Assembly: GCF_018449795.1 (NCBI RefSeq)
Contig: NZ_JAAVVE010000024.1
Location: forward strand, 1 to 59,730
From: Sphingomonas sp. dw_22
GTDB lineage: Bacteria > Pseudomonadota > Alphaproteobacteria > Sphingomonadales > Sphingomonadaceae
DNA length: 59,730 bases
Direction of reading: 5' to 3'
Below the pieces are notes generated by a model. It worked only from the letters and a program-made list of their open reading frames with translations. It made no database searches and was not told the origin of the DNA. The position numbers were made by a program, and so were the translations under genes. The stretch's first letter is position 1, and each line of letters begins with the position of its first letter. Below, in pieces: positions 42,436 through 52,288 of the stretch.

Positions 42436-44952
42436 ATGAGGTATGTTGTATCATATCCTGAACTGGGGGTGGCTTTGTCGTATATCGTTAAGGGGTTCGC
42501 AGCGGTTTCTCTGATCGGGGCGTGGGCGTCGCCCGCGCTCGCACTCGCGCAAGACGCTACTTCCGTTGGCCAGGCAGAAGGCACGGCAACACAGGAGCAG
42601 GTTCCGAATTCGGAGCATCCGGCGGCCGAGCCGGAAGCCGGCGCGATCATCGTAACCGGTTCGCTGATCCGCGGCCTGCCCAGGGAATATGTCGCGAGTC
42701 CGGTTTTCACCTATGGTCAGGCGGACATCGTGCAGTCCGGCGCGAGCGCGGTTTCGGAGTATATGCTCACGATCCCGCAGAACTTCACCGGCGACCTGAG
42801 CGATTTCGGAACCTCGGCGGCGCAGATCGGCACCACGCTTGGCGGGGGCACGACCTATAATCAATATGACGGCTTCGCGAGCTTCGCGCTGCGCGGTCTC
42901 GCCTCGGATGCGACCCTGACGCTGGTAAACGGTCGTCGCATGGCGTCGGTCGGGATGATCGAATCGCCGACCGTCTCCGTCCTGCCGTCCGCGCTGATCG
43001 AGCGCATCGACATCATTCCGGACGGCGCGTCCGCGACCTATGGCGCCGACGCCGTGGCCGGCGTCGTCAACATCGTCACGCGCAAGCCCGACGAGGGTGT
43101 CGAGCTGCGCCTGCGCGGATCGACCAGCACCCAGACCGGCTCGAAGAACGGCGAGGCCAGCGCGCTTGTCGGCCATAGCTGGGGAAGCGGCAGCGTCTAC
43201 GGCATGGCGATGTACCAGAAGCGATCCGAGTATATCGAGGATCCCGTCGTCTCCGACGGCTGGCGCGTTCAGATCAGTCAGTTGCCCAATGAAGAGCTCA
43301 GCGGCTTCTACGGCGGCATTCGCCAGGAGGCGGGCGACGTAAGCCTTTCGGTGGACGCATCGCACTTCCAGCGCGATCGCGACGCGCGCGTCGATTATCC
43401 GGACTATACTCAATATAATGAGCTATTTAAGACGCGCACGACGGGTTCGTCCGTCAATGGGAACGCCCATTGGCAGGGCAACGGCACGACCTCGGTCGAT
43501 CTGAACATCGATTACGGGCGCAACAAGACCAGCAGCAATGTCTTCGAAGGCGTTGCGCCTTACGGCGATCCCGATACGCACTACAATTACACCAATAGTT
43601 TGTTCGTCGCCGAGCTGAGCGGCCAGACGGCGCTTGCGCGGTTGCCGGCAGGGCCGGTCATGGTGGCGGGCGGCGTGCAATATCGCGTCGAGACGCTGCG
43701 CACCGATGCGAAGATATTCTTCAATCTCAACGGCGGGACGCGGAAGGCGAAATCGGTCTTCGGCGAGGTGAACGTACCGATCGTGGGGCCCGATCAGGAT
43801 CTGCCGTTCGTACGGTCGCTGACCCTCACGGCCGCCGCGCGCTACGAGGATCTGGGCTTCGATAACGCATTGGCGCCCAAGCTGGGTCTGCGATGGCAGG
43901 TCAATCGCTCCGTCGCGCTGCGCGGTACCTATGCGCGCTCATTCCTGGTGCCGCGGTTTCGCGACACCATCGGCATTGCCGAGCAGGTTTCGTTCTGGAA
44001 CTATCCCAACGCCTTCCTCAATCCTGCCGACCAGAACCCCGCTTTGCCGGCGGGAAATGCACTGGTCATGTTCCGGGCCGGCTCCAATCCCGATCTCAAG
44101 ACGCAGAATGCGGACAGCTTCACATTCGGTGTGGACCTCACACCCAGCTTCATTCCGAACCTGACGATCAAGGCGGGCTATTACCGGATCAGGATTTCGG
44201 ACCGCATCGTCACCCCGTCGCAGGACGACAGCGTCTCGGTCCCCGACCTGCAGGTCTTCAACACGCAGAACCCGAGCCCCGAACTGATCGGGAGCATCGT
44301 CAACAATCCGGTGGTGTTCCGTTGGTTCGCCACCGACATTCCCTTCGTGAACGATGGCGGGACCGTCATCTACGACAGCGCGAGCCAGATCCCCTCGCAA
44401 CTGCTCTCGAGCGTCCAGGCGATCGCGGACATCCGGCCCCAGAACTTCGCGGTGGAGTTTACCGACGGTCTCGATCTCGACCTCGCCTATCGCAGCCGGA
44501 TGTTCGGCGGCGACGCAAGCCTGCGCCTGACCGGGCAATATATTCTGAACCTGAACCTCAAGGCCGGCTCCGGAACGGCAGTTTCGCGGCTCGACGGCTA
44601 TGCGCAGCCGGCCGACCTGCGGCTGAACGGCACGCTCCTCTGGGGGCGCGACGGCTTCTCGGTCGGATCGGTCGTGAACTATGTCGACGGCTTCACCGAC
44701 AATCGGCCCGGCCAACCGGCCCGAAAGATCTCCTCGTACACGACCGCATCCCTGTTCCTCGGCTTCGATCTGGGTCGTCTCTCGCCCGCGCCGTGGCTCG
44801 CGAACAGCGAAGTCCAGTTCGTCGTCGCCAACCTGTTCGATGCGCAGCCACCACAGATCGTCAACGGCGTGCTGGGATTCGACCCTTACAACAACCCGCC
44901 CAATCCGCGGACGATCGGGATCGTTCTGACCAAGAGGTTCGGCGGGAAATGA
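42436..44952 (+). CDS. TonB-dependent receptor (838 aa)
   Basis: The hydrophobic leader FAAVSLIGAWASPALALAQ is followed by the TonB-box/plug start AGAIIVTGSLIRGLPREYVA. Plug marks: FALRGLASDATLTLVNGRR and RIDIIPDGASATYGADAVAGVVNIV. The barrel ends GIVLTKRFGGK. ATG 42436 is the annotated start; TTG 42475 behind GGGGGTGG is a reasonable alternative that puts the signal peptide at the N-terminus. No regulator or enzyme is tightly coupled to it: the next gene, a gamma-glutamyltransferase, lies 331 bp downstream. The ligand is unknown; transport of a glutathione-like or gamma-glutamyl peptide is only a guess from the neighbour. Confidence 0.9.
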   Translation: MRYVVSYPELGVALSYIVKGFAAVSLIGAWASPALALAQDATSVGQAEGTATQEQVPNSEHPAAEPEAGAIIVTGSLIRGLPREYVASPVFTYGQADIVQSGASAVSEYMLTIPQNFTGDLSDFGTSAAQIGTTLGGGTTYNQYDGFASFALRGLASDATLTLVNGRRMASVGMIESPTVSVLPSALIERIDIIPDGASATYGADAVAGVVNIVTRKPDEGVELRLRGSTSTQTGSKNGEASALVGHSWGSGSVYGMAMYQKRSEYIEDPVVSDGWRVQISQLPNEELSGFYGGIRQEAGDVSLSVDASHFQRDRDARVDYPDYTQYNELFKTRTTGSSVNGNAHWQGNGTTSVDLNIDYGRNKTSSNVFEGVAPYGDPDTHYNYTNSLFVAELSGQTALARLPAGPVMVAGGVQYRVETLRTDAKIFFNLNGGTRKAKSVFGEVNVPIVGPDQDLPFVRSLTLTAAARYEDLGFDNALAPKLGLRWQVNRSVALRGTYARSFLVPRFRDTIGIAEQVSFWNYPNAFLNPADQNPALPAGNALVMFRAGSNPDLKTQNADSFTFGVDLTPSFIPNLTIKAGYYRIRISDRIVTPSQDDSVSVPDLQVFNTQNPSPELIGSIVNNPVVFRWFATDIPFVNDGGTVIYDSASQIPSQLLSSVQAIADIRPQNFAVEFTDGLDLDLAYRSRMFGGDASLRLTGQYILNLNLKAGSGTAVSRLDGYAQPADLRLNGTLLWGRDGFSVGSVVNYVDGFTDNRPGQPARKISSYTTASLFLGFDLGRLSPAPWLANSEVQFVVANLFDAQPPQIVNGVLGFDPYNNPPNPRTIGIVLTKRFGGK

Positions 44953-45283
44953 AGGGAGCGGCGCATGCCGGATTCCAGACGATCCGCTGCGATTTCTTTA
45001 CGGGATAGGGACGCGGTTGCGTCTCAAAGACGGGAGGATCGTGCATGCTAGCTGCCGCAAGGCCGCCAGGGCTTGACGAGGTGACGGCCGGATGCCGCGC
45101 GCCGTTGCCGCGTTTCTTCCGACGCCGAGGGGCGCCGGGCAAGAACGCCGGCCATCCTGCACGGCGCAGCTTCGGCCGGGCAGCCGGCCAGAGCCCCACC
45201 CTGCCTCTCCGCGCCTTTCCCAGCAGTCACCCGCCCCAGGATCCAGCCGGTATCCCGCCATCCCCTTCCGCCAAGGAGTAACC
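44953..45283. other. Intergenic region, nothing assigned
   Basis: 331 bp between the receptor and the gamma-glutamyltransferase. Open frames here lack start signals. No hairpin or operator stands out apart from the AAGGAG ribosome-binding site just before 45284. Confidence 0.4.
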
Positions 45284-47152
45284 ATGCGCCGTCGCACTTT
45301 CCTGTCGTTCCTGCCCGCCGCAGCCGCCACGCCGATGCTGGCGCAGCAAGGCCGGGCGGCCTCCCTTCCGGTTGCCGGGGAGCCCGGCCAGAGCAACGCG
45401 CCCGCATCCCCCGAGGCACTGCCGAAGCGGTGGGAGCCGGGCGCGCGCAGCTTCGTCCGGCCCGACGTCCACGCCGGCGACCGGCCGGTCGGTGCCAGCT
45501 TCGCCTCGCGCACCGCCGCCTATGGCCTGTCGGGCGCCGCCGGCACCGCGCACCCGCTTGCCACCCAGGCCGGGATCGAGATTCTCAAGCGCGGCGGTTC
45601 GGCGGTGGACGCGGCGATCGCGATCAACGCCTGCCTCGGCTTCCTGGAGCCGACATCGAGCGGAATCGGCGGCGATTGCTTCGTGATGCTCTGGGATCCG
45701 AAATTGGGCAAGGTCGTCGGGCTTGCCGGCTCGGGCGGATCGCCGCGCGGGCTGACGCTGGAGACCGTGCGCGCGCGGGCGAAGAACGGCGTGCTGCCGC
45801 CGCTCGGCGCGGTCAGCATTTCGGTGCCGGGCGCGCTGGATGCCTGGTGGATGCTGCACAAGCGCTACGGCAAGCTGCCCTGGGCGGAAGTGCTCGCCCC
45901 CGCCATCGTGCTTGCCGAGAACGGCGCGCCGGTGCCGGAAGTGATCGCCTGGTCCATCCGCGGCAGCCTGACCGGATTCCAGCGGCCGGGATCGGGCGTG
46001 GAGGAAGTCGCCAACGCGGTGCGCACCTATGGCCTGGCCGACGGCAAGGGGCCGCTGCCGGGCCAGGTGTTCCGCAACCCGGACCTGGCGCGCACCTATC
46101 GCCTGATCGCGCAGGGCGGCCGCGACGCCTTCTACAACGGGCCGATCGCGGAGACGATCGAGCGCTATTTCAAGCGGATCGGCGGCTGGATGACGCGCGC
46201 CGACCTTGCCGCGCACCATGGCGAGTGGGTGACGCCCTATGCCACCGACTATCGCGGCACGACCGTCCACGCGCTGGGCGCCAATACCCAGGGCATCGCT
46301 ACCCTGCAGATGCTCAACATGATCGAGCATTTCGACATGGCCGGCGCCGGCTTCCAGTCGCCCGCCGGAATCCACTGGTGCGTCGAGGCCAAGCGCCTCG
46401 CCTATGAGGATCGCGCGCGCTATTATGCCGATCCGCACTTCTCCAAAGTGCCGGTGGAGTGGCTGATCTCCAAGGAATATGCCGCCCAGCGCGCCGCGCT
46501 GATCCGTCCGGACCGCATCCTCACCCCCGTCTATCCCGGCCAGGCGCCGAGCCGGGGCGACACCACTTATTTCACCGCCGCCGACAAGGACGGCATGATG
46601 GTGTCGATGATCCAGTCCAACTTCCGCGGCATGGGATCGGGCCTGGTCGCCGACGGGCTGGGCTTCATGTTCCAGGATCGCGGCCAGCTCTTCAGCCTGC
46701 AGGACGGGCATCCCAACATCTACGCGCCCGGCAAGCGCCCCTTCCAGACGATCATCCCCGGCTTCGCGACCAAGGGCGACCAGCCCTGGATGAGCTTCGG
46801 CGTGATGGGCGGCGACATGCAGCCGCAGGGCCAGGCGCAGATCATCGTCAACCGCGTCGACTATGGGCTGGAGATCCAGTCGGCCGGGGATTCTCCGCGC
46901 TGGCATCATGAGGGCTCATCGCAGTCGATGGGCGAGGACAAGCCCGGGCTCCCCGCCATCGGCCAGCTCAAGCTCGAAACCGGCGTGCCGGATGCGACCA
47001 AATCGGCGCTGGCCGATATTGGCTGGGCGATCGCCAAGCCCGATGGCGGTTTCGGCCGCTACGAGTGCGTCGAGCATCGCATGGACGGGAAGGACCGCGT
47101 CTACGCCGCCGCCAGCGAGATGCGCGCCGATGGGTGTGCGCTGGCCTATTGA
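45284..47152 (+). CDS. ggt: Gamma-glutamyltransferase, exported
   Basis: The protein has 622 residues from ATG 45284 (AAGGAG upstream). The twin-Arg leader MRRRTFLSFLPAAAATPMLA suggests Tat export. The large-subunit region includes SGAAGTAHPLATQAGIEILK, GGSAVDAAIAINACLG and SGIGGDCFVMLWD. The autocleavage/nucleophile segment is RGDTTYFTAADKDGMMVS, with Thr about residue 427; the second Thr is followed by Tyr rather than the more common His. Gamma-glutamyltransferases cleave or transfer the gamma-glutamyl group of glutathione and related peptides in the periplasm. It stands alone between a TonB receptor and the FecI-type sigma gene. Confidence 0.9.
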   Translation: MRRRTFLSFLPAAAATPMLAQQGRAASLPVAGEPGQSNAPASPEALPKRWEPGARSFVRPDVHAGDRPVGASFASRTAAYGLSGAAGTAHPLATQAGIEILKRGGSAVDAAIAINACLGFLEPTSSGIGGDCFVMLWDPKLGKVVGLAGSGGSPRGLTLETVRARAKNGVLPPLGAVSISVPGALDAWWMLHKRYGKLPWAEVLAPAIVLAENGAPVPEVIAWSIRGSLTGFQRPGSGVEEVANAVRTYGLADGKGPLPGQVFRNPDLARTYRLIAQGGRDAFYNGPIAETIERYFKRIGGWMTRADLAAHHGEWVTPYATDYRGTTVHALGANTQGIATLQMLNMIEHFDMAGAGFQSPAGIHWCVEAKRLAYEDRARYYADPHFSKVPVEWLISKEYAAQRAALIRPDRILTPVYPGQAPSRGDTTYFTAADKDGMMVSMIQSNFRGMGSGLVADGLGFMFQDRGQLFSLQDGHPNIYAPGKRPFQTIIPGFATKGDQPWMSFGVMGGDMQPQGQAQIIVNRVDYGLEIQSAGDSPRWHHEGSSQSMGEDKPGLPAIGQLKLETGVPDATKSALADIGWAIAKPDGGFGRYECVEHRMDGKDRVYAAASEMRADGCALAY

Positions 47153-47320
47153 ATCGGCCGAATGGGAGGCCGTTGCGGATGTCGCGGACGCTGACTGATG
47201 CGTGGAGGAACTTTGGGGAGCATGTCATCCGGCTGAACCGATGAGTCCCGCGCTGTAGCCAAACTTACATGTTCGTCACCTAGGCGCAGCGGGCAACGCA
47301 CCTGACCTGAGCCCTTCGTC

Positions 47321-47896
47321 GTGACCGCACCCAATGTCCGCCCGATAGATCGCTGGTTCGTCGACGAAGTGCTGCCGCATGAACGCGCCTATGTGGACTA
47401 TGCGCGCCGCACGGTGCGCAACGACGACGAAGCCGGCGACATCGTCCAGGAAGCCTATGCGAAGGTCTTCACGCTCGACGGCTGGGCCGCCATTGCCAAC
47501 CCGCCCGGCTATGTGATGCGCACGATCCACAATCTCGCCATCGAGCGCATCCGGCAGGCACGGGTCGTGACCATGCAACCGTTGCCGGCGCCGACGTTCC
47601 TCGACATCGCGGACGAGACGCCGGACAGTTTCCGCATCGTCGCGGGACAGAAGCAGATGGCGCGCGTCCAGCAGGCCATCTCCGCGCTGCCGGAGCGTTG
47701 CAGGGTCGCGCTGGTCCGGCGTCGCTTCGCCGAGGAAACGCCTCGAGAAATAGCCAGCGATCTGGGAATCAGCATCTCCACGTTCGAGAAGCGGCTGGCA
47801 CGCGCCGTGGCCCTGCTCACCCTCGCCCTGACGCCGCAAAACCGATGCTCCGACGAGCAGCCGTCCGAGGAACGGGATCACAAGGCGCTTCTCTGA
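47321..47896 (+). CDS. FecI-like ECF RNA polymerase sigma factor
   Basis: The protein has 191 residues from GTG 47321. Region 2 includes VLPHERAYVDYARRTVRNDDEAGDIVQEAY, then YVMRTIHNLAIERIRQAR. Region 4 includes VQQAISALPERCRVALVRRRF and a helix-turn-helix EIASDLGISISTFEKRLARA. This is the iron-starvation/cell-surface-signalling class that works with a FecR anti-sigma and an STN-bearing TonB receptor, both of which follow directly. It would direct transcription of the receptor and possibly the nuclease and phosphatase genes. Confidence 0.9.
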   Translation: MTAPNVRPIDRWFVDEVLPHERAYVDYARRTVRNDDEAGDIVQEAYAKVFTLDGWAAIANPPGYVMRTIHNLAIERIRQARVVTMQPLPAPTFLDIADETPDSFRIVAGQKQMARVQQAISALPERCRVALVRRRFAEETPREIASDLGISISTFEKRLARAVALLTLALTPQNRCSDEQPSEERDHKALL

Positions 47897-47973
47897 CTTG
47901 CGGCGACTTGATAAGACTCGGCGGCAGGACCGATCCTCCGCTTGATCGGATCAGAACGCAGACGCGCTGGTAC

Positions 47974-48903
47974 ATGAAAAACTCAAAAGATCCTTTAGGT
48001 CAGGATGCCCTTATTGCCGAAGCGTCGCGCTGGTTCGCTGCCCTGGATGCGGGCACTGCCCGCCGGGACGAGTTCGAAGCCTGGCGGAGCCGCGATCCCG
48101 CGCATGCGGTCGCCTATGCCCGAATCGTCGGCAACTGGGAGAACATCGCAGCCGGTGCCCCGATCCAGCGGGAGGCCCCGGCTCGGGTGAGCAGGCGTCA
48201 ATGGCTGAAAGCGGCTGCCGTCGGCCTGCCCGTCGCCATTCTCGGTTCCGGCCTTCTTGCGGACCGCGCCTATGCCTGGGAAAATGCAACGACCGGCGTG
48301 GGCGAGACGAAGCGTGTGGCGCTGCCGGATGGCAATGTCGTTCACCTCAATACCGATACATCGCTTTCCTGGCGCTTCGGCGACGGAGAGCACGCCCTGC
48401 GACTGAATCGCGGGGAAGTCGCCCTGGACATGAAGCGCGGCAGTGCGACGGTCCTGCATGTGAACGACGCATCCTTCCCGCTCACTCCCGGCCTTTTCGA
48501 CGCCCGGATTACGTCCAGGCAAGCGGAGCTCACGCTTGTCGACGGCACACCCATGCATCTGCCGGGCGCGGAACCCAGGTTGACGCTTCATCCCAATGAC
48601 GCCGTTATCGTCGATAGCGGCCGCCCTCCCCGCATCGAGACGCGCAGTTCGGAACGGGTCGCGTCCCTGGTCGCCTGGAGAGCCGGGGAGATCGTCTTCC
48701 TCGACCAGTCGGTCGCCGACGCCGCGGCGGATTTCAATCGCTATCTCTCCCGCAAGATCGTGGTGCGCAACGCCGATCTCGCGCGGGAGAAGATGGGAGG
48801 GCGCTTCGACCTCAATCGGCCCGATCAGTTCCTCAAGGCCGTCTCGTTGAGCTTCAATGCCCGGGTCGTCAGCACCGAAACGGGTTATGAACTGACCCGC
48901 TGA
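47974..48903 (+). CDS. FecR-like anti-sigma/signal-transducing membrane protein
   Basis: The protein has 309 residues from ATG 47974. The N-terminal cytoplasmic anti-sigma part is ASRWFAALDAGTARRDEFEAW ... HAVAYARI. The twin-Arg-preceded membrane segment RRQWLKAAAVGLPVAILGSG is at about 71-90, and the periplasmic FecR domain contains GETKRVALPDGNVVHLNTDT, LRLNRGEVALDM and the C-terminal sensor strand region AAADFNRYLSRKIVV. It receives a signal from the receptor's N-terminal STN domain and frees or activates the sigma factor. Order sigma, FecR, receptor is the classical arrangement. Confidence 0.9.
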   Translation: MKNSKDPLGQDALIAEASRWFAALDAGTARRDEFEAWRSRDPAHAVAYARIVGNWENIAAGAPIQREAPARVSRRQWLKAAAVGLPVAILGSGLLADRAYAWENATTGVGETKRVALPDGNVVHLNTDTSLSWRFGDGEHALRLNRGEVALDMKRGSATVLHVNDASFPLTPGLFDARITSRQAELTLVDGTPMHLPGAEPRLTLHPNDAVIVDSGRPPRIETRSSERVASLVAWRAGEIVFLDQSVADAAADFNRYLSRKIVVRNADLAREKMGGRFDLNRPDQFLKAVSLSFNARVVSTETGYELTR

Positions 48904-48992
48904 ATTTTTTTCTCGGCGACTTGGAGGCGGTCCCCCGAAATCCCGTCATCCCTGCGAGTGGCACAATTCTGCGCCATGTCGGGGGGTCGTAC

Positions 48993-51900
48993 ATGTCCGT
49001 TCGCACGTTCAATTCCATTTTTGCCGCCCTGGTCGCCTCGACGGCGGCCGTCGCAAGCCCTGCCCAGGCCGCGACCATCTATTTCAATGTTCCGTCCCAG
49101 GGGCTCGACAAGGCGCTGATCGCCTTTTCCAAGCAGGCCAACGTCAAGATCGTCTATCCCGCCAACGAGATCCGCGGCCTGACCGCGCCCACCCTGCGCG
49201 GCACCATGACGAGGCAGAAGGCGCTCAGCCTCCTGATCGCCGGTTCCGGCCTGCGGGTCGTGGGTGACGACGGCCAGATCATAGCGCTTGCCCGGGATGC
49301 GCGGGGACAGGATACACGCGGACAAGATACGCGGGGAAACGTGCCCGCTGTCGCCCAGTCTGCCCAGACCGACCAAGCTGACCAGCAGGATGCCCCCGAT
49401 ATCGTCGTCACCGGCTATCGCGGCTCGATCGAGGAAAACATCCAGGAAAAGCGTAAGGCCAATGCCTTTGTCGATGTCGTCACGGCGCAGGATATCGGCA
49501 AGTTCCCCGACAAGAACGTCGCCGACGCGCTGCAGCGCGTACCCGGCGTAGTCATCACCCGCGACGGCGGCGAAGGCTCGCGCGTGAGCATCCGCGGCCT
49601 CCAGCCCGGCCTCACTCTGACGCTGCTCAACGGCAATTTCCTGGCGGGCGCGGATAGCGGCGATCCCCAGCGCTCGTTCAACTTCGTGATGCTCCCGTCG
49701 AACTTCATCGCCAGCACCCAGGTGTACAAATCCTCCGAGGCGCGGCTGGAGGAAGGCGGCATCGGCGGCACGATCATCCTGAACACGCGCCGCCCGTTCG
49801 ACGTGCCCGCGAACTCGGGCTTCATCTCGGCCGAAGGCACCTATTCCGACAACAGCAAGAAGTTCGAGCCGCAGATCGGCGCCCAATATTCGTGGAAGAA
49901 CGAGGATGAGACGATCGGCTTCCTGATCGGCGGCACCTATCAGAAGCGCACCAACCGCGAGATGCGCGCCACGGCGGGCACGTGGCGCTGGTGGAGCGAC
50001 CGCGACGCGAACAATCAGGTCGTCACCCGCGCGACCGACGTGAACGGCAACCCGATCGCCAACGACGCGGCCGTCTCCTACTGGACCGGCGGTGGCCAGA
50101 GCACGCTCGATGGCACGCATTATTCGGGCTATTGGGCGCCGCAGTCGGTCCGCACCGAGATCTTCGACCAGGATCGCGAGCGTTTCGGTATCCAGGCCAC
50201 CGCGCAGCTTCGCCCGGTGGACAACCTCACGCTGACCGCGAACTATTTCCGGTTCGAATATAGCAGCGACTATGTCCACAACCAGCTGACCATCCCCGAA
50301 TGGGGCTATGGCAAGTTCTTCAGCGGCGCCGTGTTCGACAAGAGCGGCACGGTGATGAAGGCGGCGGACTTCACCGTGCCGCCGGACGGCACCGGCTGCC
50401 TGGCCAACACGCCGCCCTGCACGATGGAGACACCCCGCCTCACCGGCTATTACAGCAAGGAGAAGCAGCACTCGCAGACCTTCGAGGGCGAGGCGCATTA
50501 CAGCCGCGACAGCTTCGACGCGGTGCTGAAGGTCGGCAAGACCATGGCCAGCGGCGGCCCGTCGATGCGGTTCCAGGTCGCCGCCAAGCCGCGCATCACC
50601 GTCACCGGCCAGGAGCAGAACGGCAATTTCATCAGCAACTGGGATCTGAGCAACAAGGGCGTGGCGATGGAATTCTCGCCCGAGCTGCAACAGAACATCA
50701 TGAACGGCATCGCCCAGATCGACGTCGGCGGCACCAATTCGAGCTTCACCAACAGCCAGATCGACCAGCCCTATGTCCAGCTCGACATGACGCGGGAGTT
50801 CGGCGGCGATGGCCTGCTGCGCTCGATCCAGGTGGGCGGCAAGTGGCGCAAGCTCGAAGTGAACCGCAAGACCGGCCGCAACGAATGGTATGCCGATCCC
50901 GCAACCAAGAAGCGCTATCAGGACACGCCCGCCGGCGCGGTGGCGCAGCCGGGTTATTTCTACGACACGCCGATCGGGAACATCAACGGTGCCTTCACCG
51001 CCAATCTGTTCCCCGCGATCAATTTCGAACGCTATCTCCAGATCATCAACGACACCTATGGTCCCTCGGTGGTCGTGGAAGAGCCGAACAACGTCTACGA
51101 TCTGAGCGAAGAGGTCTTCGGCGGCTATGGCCAGATCAACTTCGGCAAGGGCGGCCTTCGCGGCAATATCGGCCTGCGCGCCGTCCAGACGAAGCAGACC
51201 GACGACACGTCGGACCGGCTGCAATATGAGAACGACTATTGCGTCGACGGCCCCGGCGGCCCGTTCGATCCCAACCGGCCGATCGGCGCGGACGGCAATT
51301 GCCAGATCCTGCCGCTCGCCGTCCGCGAGACGATCGAGAATGTCCGGCTGCACGAGCGCAAGACCTATACCGACTGGCTCCCGAGCCTGAACGTCTCCTA
51401 CGACGTCACGCCCAACCTGCTGCTGCGCGGCGCGGTGGCGAAGGTGGTAGCGCGGCCGGCGATCTCCGATCTGGCCGGTGCGCGCTCGCTCACCTACAAG
51501 TCGGCCGAATACGCTTTCGACCGCGACCAGTTCGGCGAGTTCGAAGGCTGGTCGGGCAGCGGCGGCAACGCGCAGCTCAAGCCTTTCTCCGCCTGGCAGT
51601 ACGACATCGGCCTCGAATGGTATTTCCAGCGCGGATCGGTGATCGGCGCGACCCTGTTCCGCAAGGACGTGTCGAACTTCATCGTTCCGCTCGTGCTCGA
51701 CGCGACGCGGGACGTCGCCGGAGAGCAGGTGGTGATCGAATCCTATTCGACGGTCGCCAACGGATCGAGCGCGGTATCGCAGGGTGTGGAAGTCTATGCC
51801 CAGCACACGCTGTCCTTCGGCCTCGGCGCGCAGGTGAACTTCACCTATAACGACACGTCGACGGCCGACGTCACGCTGGACGGCCAGAAGGTCGGCTCCT

Positions 51901-52226
51901 CGCCGCTGGTGGGCAGCGCCAAGACCCAGTTCAACGCATCGGTCTTCTACGAGAACAGCCGGATGCTGCTGCGCGCCTCGTACAACCGGCGCGGCGAAGT
52001 GGTCGGCGGCCTGTCCTCGGGCCTCAACACCTATACCGCGCCCTATGAGCAGGTCGATCTCAACGCCTCGTACAAGCTGATGAAGGGCGTGAACCTGACC
52101 GCCTCGATCATCAACCTCACCAAGTCCGAGGAGTGGCAGTATCTGGGCCACGACACGAAGGACCGCTTCGTCGGCAGCACCTATTCGGGCCGCCGCGGCT
52201 ATGTGGGCGTCTCGTACAATTTCTGA
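48993..52226 (+). CDS. TonB-dependent transducer-receptor with N-terminal STN signalling domain
   Basis: The protein has 1,077 residues from ATG 48993. The signal peptide is IFAALVASTAAVASPAQA. The STN domain (about 30-100) reads NVPSQGLDKALIAFSKQANV, IVYPANEIRGLTAPTLRG and ALSLLIAGSGLRVV. The plug begins PDIVVTGYRGSIEENIQEKR and contains FPDKNVADALQRVPGVVITR and VSIRGLQPGLTLTLLNGN; the barrel ends GYVGVSYNF. This class both imports a ligand and signals its presence through FecR. A perfect 13-bp hairpin follows, then the nuclease and phosphatase genes, which suggests a phosphate-containing ligand such as nucleotides. Confidence 0.92.
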   Translation: MSVRTFNSIFAALVASTAAVASPAQAATIYFNVPSQGLDKALIAFSKQANVKIVYPANEIRGLTAPTLRGTMTRQKALSLLIAGSGLRVVGDDGQIIALARDARGQDTRGQDTRGNVPAVAQSAQTDQADQQDAPDIVVTGYRGSIEENIQEKRKANAFVDVVTAQDIGKFPDKNVADALQRVPGVVITRDGGEGSRVSIRGLQPGLTLTLLNGNFLAGADSGDPQRSFNFVMLPSNFIASTQVYKSSEARLEEGGIGGTIILNTRRPFDVPANSGFISAEGTYSDNSKKFEPQIGAQYSWKNEDETIGFLIGGTYQKRTNREMRATAGTWRWWSDRDANNQVVTRATDVNGNPIANDAAVSYWTGGGQSTLDGTHYSGYWAPQSVRTEIFDQDRERFGIQATAQLRPVDNLTLTANYFRFEYSSDYVHNQLTIPEWGYGKFFSGAVFDKSGTVMKAADFTVPPDGTGCLANTPPCTMETPRLTGYYSKEKQHSQTFEGEAHYSRDSFDAVLKVGKTMASGGPSMRFQVAAKPRITVTGQEQNGNFISNWDLSNKGVAMEFSPELQQNIMNGIAQIDVGGTNSSFTNSQIDQPYVQLDMTREFGGDGLLRSIQVGGKWRKLEVNRKTGRNEWYADPATKKRYQDTPAGAVAQPGYFYDTPIGNINGAFTANLFPAINFERYLQIINDTYGPSVVVEEPNNVYDLSEEVFGGYGQINFGKGGLRGNIGLRAVQTKQTDDTSDRLQYENDYCVDGPGGPFDPNRPIGADGNCQILPLAVRETIENVRLHERKTYTDWLPSLNVSYDVTPNLLLRGAVAKVVARPAISDLAGARSLTYKSAEYAFDRDQFGEFEGWSGSGGNAQLKPFSAWQYDIGLEWYFQRGSVIGATLFRKDVSNFIVPLVLDATRDVAGEQVVIESYSTVANGSSAVSQGVEVYAQHTLSFGLGAQVNFTYNDTSTADVTLDGQKVGSSPLVGSAKTQFNASVFYENSRMLLRASYNRRGEVVGGLSSGLNTYTAPYEQVDLNASYKLMKGVNLTASIINLTKSEEWQYLGHDTKDRFVGSTYSGRRGYVGVSYNF

Positions 52227-52234
52227 CGGCCACC

Positions 52235-52265
52235 GCCGGCCGGACGCCCCTCGCGTCCGGCCGGC
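52235..52265 (+). terminator. 13-bp stem hairpin between receptor and nuclease genes
   Basis: GCCGGCCGGACGC pairs perfectly with GCGTCCGGCCGGC around CCCTC. There is no T run, so it may act as a partial terminator or as mRNA-end protection that sets different levels for the receptor and the enzymes. Confidence 0.6.
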
Positions 52266-52288
52266 ATGCATTTGCGGAGCATTCCATC

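Noticed and set aside
48885..52271. Very long minus-strand open frame (about 1,128 codons) opposite the STN TonB receptor
   Set aside because: It mirrors the GC-rich codon phase of the receptor, has no recognisable domains, and is rich in Arg/Asp/Ala runs typical of antisense shadows.
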